Source: Fidelibacterota bacterium (GTDB lineage Bacteria; Pseudomonadota; Alphaproteobacteria; Rhodospirillales; Rhodospirillaceae). From it: a DNA stretch of 56,413 bases. Below the pieces are notes generated by a model, which had not been told where the DNA came from, made no database searches, and saw only the letters and a program-made list of their open reading frames with translations. The stretch is from contig CANJRA010000017.1 of NCBI GenBank assembly GCA_947476625.1, forward strand, positions 1 through 56,413, given 5' to 3'. How positions within the stretch are numbered: position 1 is the first letter of the stretch; each line of letters starts with the position of its first letter. Below, piece by piece: positions 53,604-56,413 of the stretch. A program made the translations under genes and the position numbers.

Positions 53604-54422
53604 ATGAACCAACTCACAGTGCCGCCACTTAATCCCACCAGCGCAGGGCTCGATCTGTCGACCTCCACCATGATGGGGCTGTTTCGCTATGCCGGCGTGC
53701 TCGACATCGCCTTTCAGCCGATTGTCGATATCCATACCGGGCGGGTCTTTGGGTTCGAAGCACTGACACGCAACGTACAGGCGCTCGGCTTCAACTCACC
53801 GACCGAGTTTTTCGACCGCTGCAGCGACGACGGCCAATTAGCCGCGGTCGAGGAACACCTCATCACCCAAGCCTTCGATAAGTTTGTGAAAATCGAAGGC
53901 CACAAAACCCTCAAGCTGTTCGTGAACCTCGACGGCCGCAATATCATGGCCGGTCCGAAGCTCGGTGTGGTGCTTGCGGCCTTACGCGACCGTTACGGCC
54001 TGACCAACGCCAACCTCGCGCTTGAAGTCTCGGAGCGTCACGAACTCAGCGAAACCGAGGGCGGCCTTCCGGCGCTGATCAGTTTACGCACCCAATTCGG
54101 CAGTCTGACGCTGGACGACTTCGGTTCGGGCCACACCAATCTGCAACTGTTTTATCACGTCGAACCGGCCATCCTGAAACTCGACCGCTTCATCATCTCC
54201 TCCATCGGCTCAGACCCGAAGAAGGTTGTGTTCTTGCAATACATCGTTCACATGGCGCACCTCTTGGGCAGCCTCGTGGTTGCTGAAGGCGTCGAGACGC
54301 CGCAGGAATATTATGTCTGCCGCGAGCTTGGGTGCGATCTGGTGCAAGGCTACGCCGTGGCGCGGCCGACGACGCCGGTTTTAGCGGAAATGCGCAGGCC
54401 CGTGATATCCACAGGGCCGTAA
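53604..54422 (+). CDS. EAL-domain c-di-GMP phosphodiesterase, C-terminus altered by a junction
   Basis: A 272-residue cytoplasmic protein that is almost entirely one EAL domain. Catalytic residues are present: GFEALTR (Glu52), NLDGRN, LEVSERHEL, LTLDDFGSGHTN, LKLDRFII and EGVET, so it is probably active in cleaving c-di-GMP. CDLVQGYAVARPT is the normal domain end. From about 54364 the frame runs antisense through a GAF gene, so the last 17-19 residues are junction-derived. No GGDEF or sensory domain is attached. It is divergent from thrC across 234 bases, in which I see no clear promoter. Confidence 0.88.
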   Translation: MNQLTVPPLNPTSAGLDLSTSTMMGLFRYAGVLDIAFQPIVDIHTGRVFGFEALTRNVQALGFNSPTEFFDRCSDDGQLAAVEEHLITQAFDKFVKIEGHKTLKLFVNLDGRNIMAGPKLGVVLAALRDRYGLTNANLALEVSERHELSETEGGLPALISLRTQFGSLTLDDFGSGHTNLQLFYHVEPAILKLDRFIISSIGSDPKKVVFLQYIVHMAHLLGSLVVAEGVETPQEYYVCRELGCDLVQGYAVARPTTPVLAEMRRPVISTGP

Positions 54423-54664
54423 CAGGCCGAACACGCCAGGGTCTCGCCGTTGTCGGCGAGCAGGAAAAGCGATACAGCCTCAGCGCCGATATATTTGGTA
54501 ATCCGCTCCAAAGCCGAGTGGACGATGATTTTGTAGTCATGCGATGCCGTGAACTCGCGCGTCATCTCCGCGATGAGGCGGAGATGATCCTTAATTTCGC
54601 GGCTCTGACGGGGTTTTGAATCCGGCGACGATACCGCGAGAGGAGAGGCCTGCGCTTGAGACAT
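54350..54664 (-). pseudogene. GAF-domain protein, truncated after the first two thirds of the domain
   Basis: From ATG 54664 (MSQAQASPL) a short linker leads into LRLIAEMTREFTASHDYKII, ALERITKYIGAEAVSLFLL, then GPVDITGLRISAKTGVVGR, the middle of a GAF sensor domain. It then stops after three junction residues at a TAG about 54350-54352. A complete GAF domain needs about 60 more residues, and such proteins usually carry an output domain. The cut coincides with GGCC at 54364-54367, where the EAL gene ends on the other strand. Confidence 0.75.
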
Positions 54665-54759
54665 GATGTAACTATGCCCTGTCTCGCGTATGAGGACAAT
54701 CAAAGGGCATGACCAAAAGAGATGTCAAGAGACTGCAACTTCCAGGCTAAAATCCGTCC

Positions 54760-55680
54760 ATGACCGAAACCACCGTTGGACCGCCTCCGCTTTTGAAGCA
54801 CCCCTTCCGCCACCGGCTGGAGGCTGCGGCTGCGTATGTCGTTTTCGGCGCTCTGAAATATCTACCTATAGGTGTGGCCTCGGGTTTCGGCGCGTGGCTG
54901 GGCCGGGCCGTGGGTCCGTGGACAGGGGCGCACCGCACGGCCGCGCGCAATCTCGCCCGCGCCTTGCCGGAGCGCACGGCGGAAGAGCAAGTGCACATCC
55001 TGCGCCAAGCCTGGGACAACTTCGGGCGCACGATGATGGAATACGCCGTCCTGCCGCGCTTGGCGCGGGAAAGCATCGCGGGCACGGCGGAGCACATTAT
55101 TGTCGAAGGCTATGAAGCCGTGGCGGCGCTGACGGCTCAAGGTAAGCCCGCGATCCTTTTCGGCGCCCACCTCGGCAACTGGGAAACCGTGCCGCCGGCG
55201 CTGGCGCGCACCGTCAAGCCGATGACAATCGTGTATCGCCCGCCCAACAATCCGCTGGTCGACAAGCTGATCGGCGATATTCGCGGCGGGTATACAGCGG
55301 GCATGGCCGCTAAAGGTTCCTCGGGCACGCGCCAGCTTGTCAAAGCGATGAACGACGGCGCGCTCGTCTTCATGGTGGTTGATCAAAAGAACAACACCGG
55401 CATGGAAATTCCTTTCTTCGGACGCGGCGCATTTACCGGACCGGGCGTTGTGCGGATCGCCATGCGTTTTAATTGCCCGGTGTTTCCGGTGCGCACCGAG
55501 CGTCTGGACGGCGCCAAGTTCAAAGTCACGATCGAAGCGCCTTGGACATTTCCGCCGGACGGCAGCGACGATGATGTGCGCGCTGCCCTTACGCGCATCA
55601 ACCAGCGCCTTGAAGACTGGATTCGCGCCCGTCCCGGTCAGTGGCTGTGGATGCACAAACGCTGGCCGAAAGAGAGTTAA
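54760..55680 (+). CDS. Lipid A biosynthesis acyltransferase (LpxL/HtrB family)
   Basis: A 306-residue inner-membrane acyltransferase that adds secondary acyl chains to Kdo-lipid A or a related acceptor. One hydrophobic N-terminal helix (AAAYVVFGALKYLPIGVASGFGAWLG) precedes the catalytic HX4E, HLGNWE (His about 136). RPPNNPLVD, VDQKNNTGMEIPFFGR and WLWMHKRW complete the family pattern. The exact position acylated cannot be told. It shows that the organism makes lipopolysaccharide. The converging ferredoxin gene begins directly after its stop. Confidence 0.92.
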   Translation: MTETTVGPPPLLKHPFRHRLEAAAAYVVFGALKYLPIGVASGFGAWLGRAVGPWTGAHRTAARNLARALPERTAEEQVHILRQAWDNFGRTMMEYAVLPRLARESIAGTAEHIIVEGYEAVAALTAQGKPAILFGAHLGNWETVPPALARTVKPMTIVYRPPNNPLVDKLIGDIRGGYTAGMAAKGSSGTRQLVKAMNDGALVFMVVDQKNNTGMEIPFFGRGAFTGPGVVRIAMRFNCPVFPVRTERLDGAKFKVTIEAPWTFPPDGSDDDVRAALTRINQRLEDWIRARPGQWLWMHKRWPKES

Positions 55681-56004
55681 TTATTCCGCCGGTGCGATCG
55701 TTACTTTGAGGCCGTCCAGCGCATCGCTGAAAGCGATTTGGCAGGACAGCCGCGAATTGTTCGGGCGGTAGTCGCTGGTTTGCTCGACCAATTCAGTTTC
55801 GTCCGGTCCACGCGGCGGAAGTTTGCCGATCCAGGCGTCGTCGATAAAAACGTGGCACGTCGCGCAGGAGCAGCTGCCGCCGCAGATCGCTTCGACCTCC
55901 AAATTATTGTCGCGCAGCAGTTCCATGAGGGTGTAGCCGCCTTTGCTGCCAACCGTCAGGTCTTGCTGCTGGCCGTTGCGGGTCGTTACGTGAATCACAG
56001 CCAT
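55681..56004 (-). CDS. 2Fe-2S ferredoxin, adrenodoxin type
   Basis: A 107-residue electron carrier. Cluster cysteines are Cys41, Cys47 and Cys50 (ICGGSCSCATCHVF, C-X5-C-X2-C) and Cys88 (RLSCQI). This spacing is that of adrenodoxin-like ferredoxins, which serve iron-sulfur assembly or cytochrome P450 enzymes. The stop codons of this gene and the acyltransferase gene are adjacent. No P450 or isc genes are nearby, so the partner is unknown. Confidence 0.95.
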   Translation of the reverse strand: MAVIHVTTRNGQQQDLTVGSKGGYTLMELLRDNNLEVEAICGGSCSCATCHVFIDDAWIGKLPPRGPDETELVEQTSDYRPNNSRLSCQIAFSDALDGLKVTIAPAE

Positions 56005-56134
56005 GTGCGTCGTTAATCCCTACTGAATGAAGGCCGAAGCCTCAAAAATGAGCCCGCTGCCTAACGCACCTGACCCAAACCAAGCAAGCCCTTATCCGCC
56101 TTGACCACATTCACATCCCGATAATTGTTTTATT

Positions 56135-56264
56135 TCAAAATGTTAGCAAAGCCCGCGCGACGAGCGCGCTTTGGCTGGGCATCATGTCGGCGGGCAGCGC
56201 ATCGGGGGCGGCGAACATGCCGCGAACGATTTCATGACTGGGCCTACCATGACCGCTTCCTCCA
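56135..56264 (-). pseudogene. Possible 3' remnant of an unidentified gene
   Basis: On the minus strand a frame reads GHGRPSHEIVRGMFAAP, DALPADMMPSQSALVARALL to a TGA at 56135-56137. Codon use looks like real coding sequence (G/C at third positions), but there is no start: the frame meets a stop inside the terminal repeat. It looks like the last ~40 codons of a gene cut by the junction with the OGT-like fragment. I do not recognise the protein. Confidence 0.4.
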
Positions 56265-56357
56265 ACGCGCCATATTGAAAGCGCTTATGCGCGCATCTGG
56301 GACCGCCACCAATTCGGTCTAGCGCCGGATCACATTACCATCAGCGACGGCGAATGA
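56265..56357 (+). pseudogene. Second copy of the OGT-like C-terminus (last 30 codons)
   Basis: TRHIESAYARIWDRHQFGLAP to the TGA at 56355-56357 is identical to the end of the gene at 57-357 on the other strand. Homology stops at 56265, where unrelated sequence begins. Confidence 0.85.
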
Positions 56358-56413
56358 TTACTTGGCGGTAGCCGGCGTATTTTTGCCGACAACTTCACCG
56401 GCATTGATGTTCT
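56265..56413. repeat. Terminal inverted repeat, right copy (149 bp)
   Basis: Exact reverse complement of bases 1-149. It includes the mirrored 17-codon gene end (56358-56411, minus strand). Confidence 0.95.

Noticed and set aside
38103-54367. One large inversion between the FkbM/receptor and EAL/GAF junctions
   Set aside because: Re-inverting 38103-54364 would join EAL to FkbM and GAF to the receptor, which does not restore any gene.
1-56413. Circular replicon (plasmid) suggested by matching ends
   Set aside because: The ends match in inverted, not direct, orientation, and the gene content is chromosomal.
1-56413. tRNA, rRNA or CRISPR array
   Set aside because: No cloverleaf-type sequence, rRNA core or regularly spaced repeat was seen on either strand.

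Overview
The window is a GC-rich stretch of a Gram-negative bacterium, almost certainly an alphaproteobacterium. Four things point that way: an ATP synthase F0 operon with separate b' and b genes (atpI-atpB-atpE-atpX-atpF); the order mutY / DUF721 / DsbA-like / smc; the order ispH-thrB-rnhA; and intracellular poly-hydroxybutyrate use (phaZ, hydroxybutyrate dehydrogenase). It also has TonB-dependent receptors and a lipid A acyltransferase. I cannot name a genus. I found no rRNA, tRNA, CRISPR array or intact mobile element.

Layout. 1-3840: a decayed accessory zone holding the end of an OGT-like gene, an intact TonB-dependent receptor, an IS21-type istB scrap and an outer-membrane efflux gene whose body is flipped relative to its own C-terminus. 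3861-10174: peptide-ABC ATPase, FMN hydroxyacid oxidase, HU, hydroxybutyrate dehydrogenase, GST, PhaZ. 10202-15164: biotin genes bioC, bioA, bioB, bioF, bioD. 15181-18797: DUF3775 and class Ia ribonucleotide reductase nrdAB, followed by a 676-base leader. 19474-26491: small unknown proteins, gamma-glutamylcyclotransferase, flippase, oligopeptide-binding protein, DUF3667, mutY, DUF721. 26552-32428: a MipA/OmpV gene with an internal 164-base inversion, two tandem DsbA-like genes, smc. 32665-35925: atp F0 operon with a good promoter and terminator, then tspO. 35922-38134: glycosyltransferase and FkbM methyltransferase. 38103-42056: a receptor / YfiR-like / CHASE8-type kinase / receiver cassette, damaged at both ends. 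42059-46756: glycine cleavage operon gcvT-gcvH-gcvPA-gcvPB under a tandem glycine riboswitch. 46874-53369: lipoprotein, ispH, thrB, rnhA, yqgE, M16 peptidase, thrC. 53604-56413: EAL protein and GAF fragment meeting tail to tail, a LpxL-like acyltransferase, a 2Fe-2S ferredoxin, and a last 149 bases that are the exact reverse complement of the first 149.

The most unusual aspect is a set of rearrangement junctions confined to surface and sensing genes. Two genes (efflux outer-membrane factor, MipA) become largely readable again if one internal segment is flipped back. Two other junctions fuse truncated genes head to head (FkbM / receptor) or tail to tail (EAL / GAF). A GGCC tetranucleotide lies at or beside every junction, and several of these genes also carry short internal deletions or stops. 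The housekeeping genes around them look intact. This could be real, ongoing decay of accessory loci by inversion, or collapse of mixed strains in an assembly; the sequence alone cannot decide. The most interesting functional unit is the receptor-YfiR-CHASE8 kinase cassette, a possible relay from outer membrane to periplasm to inner-membrane kinase.
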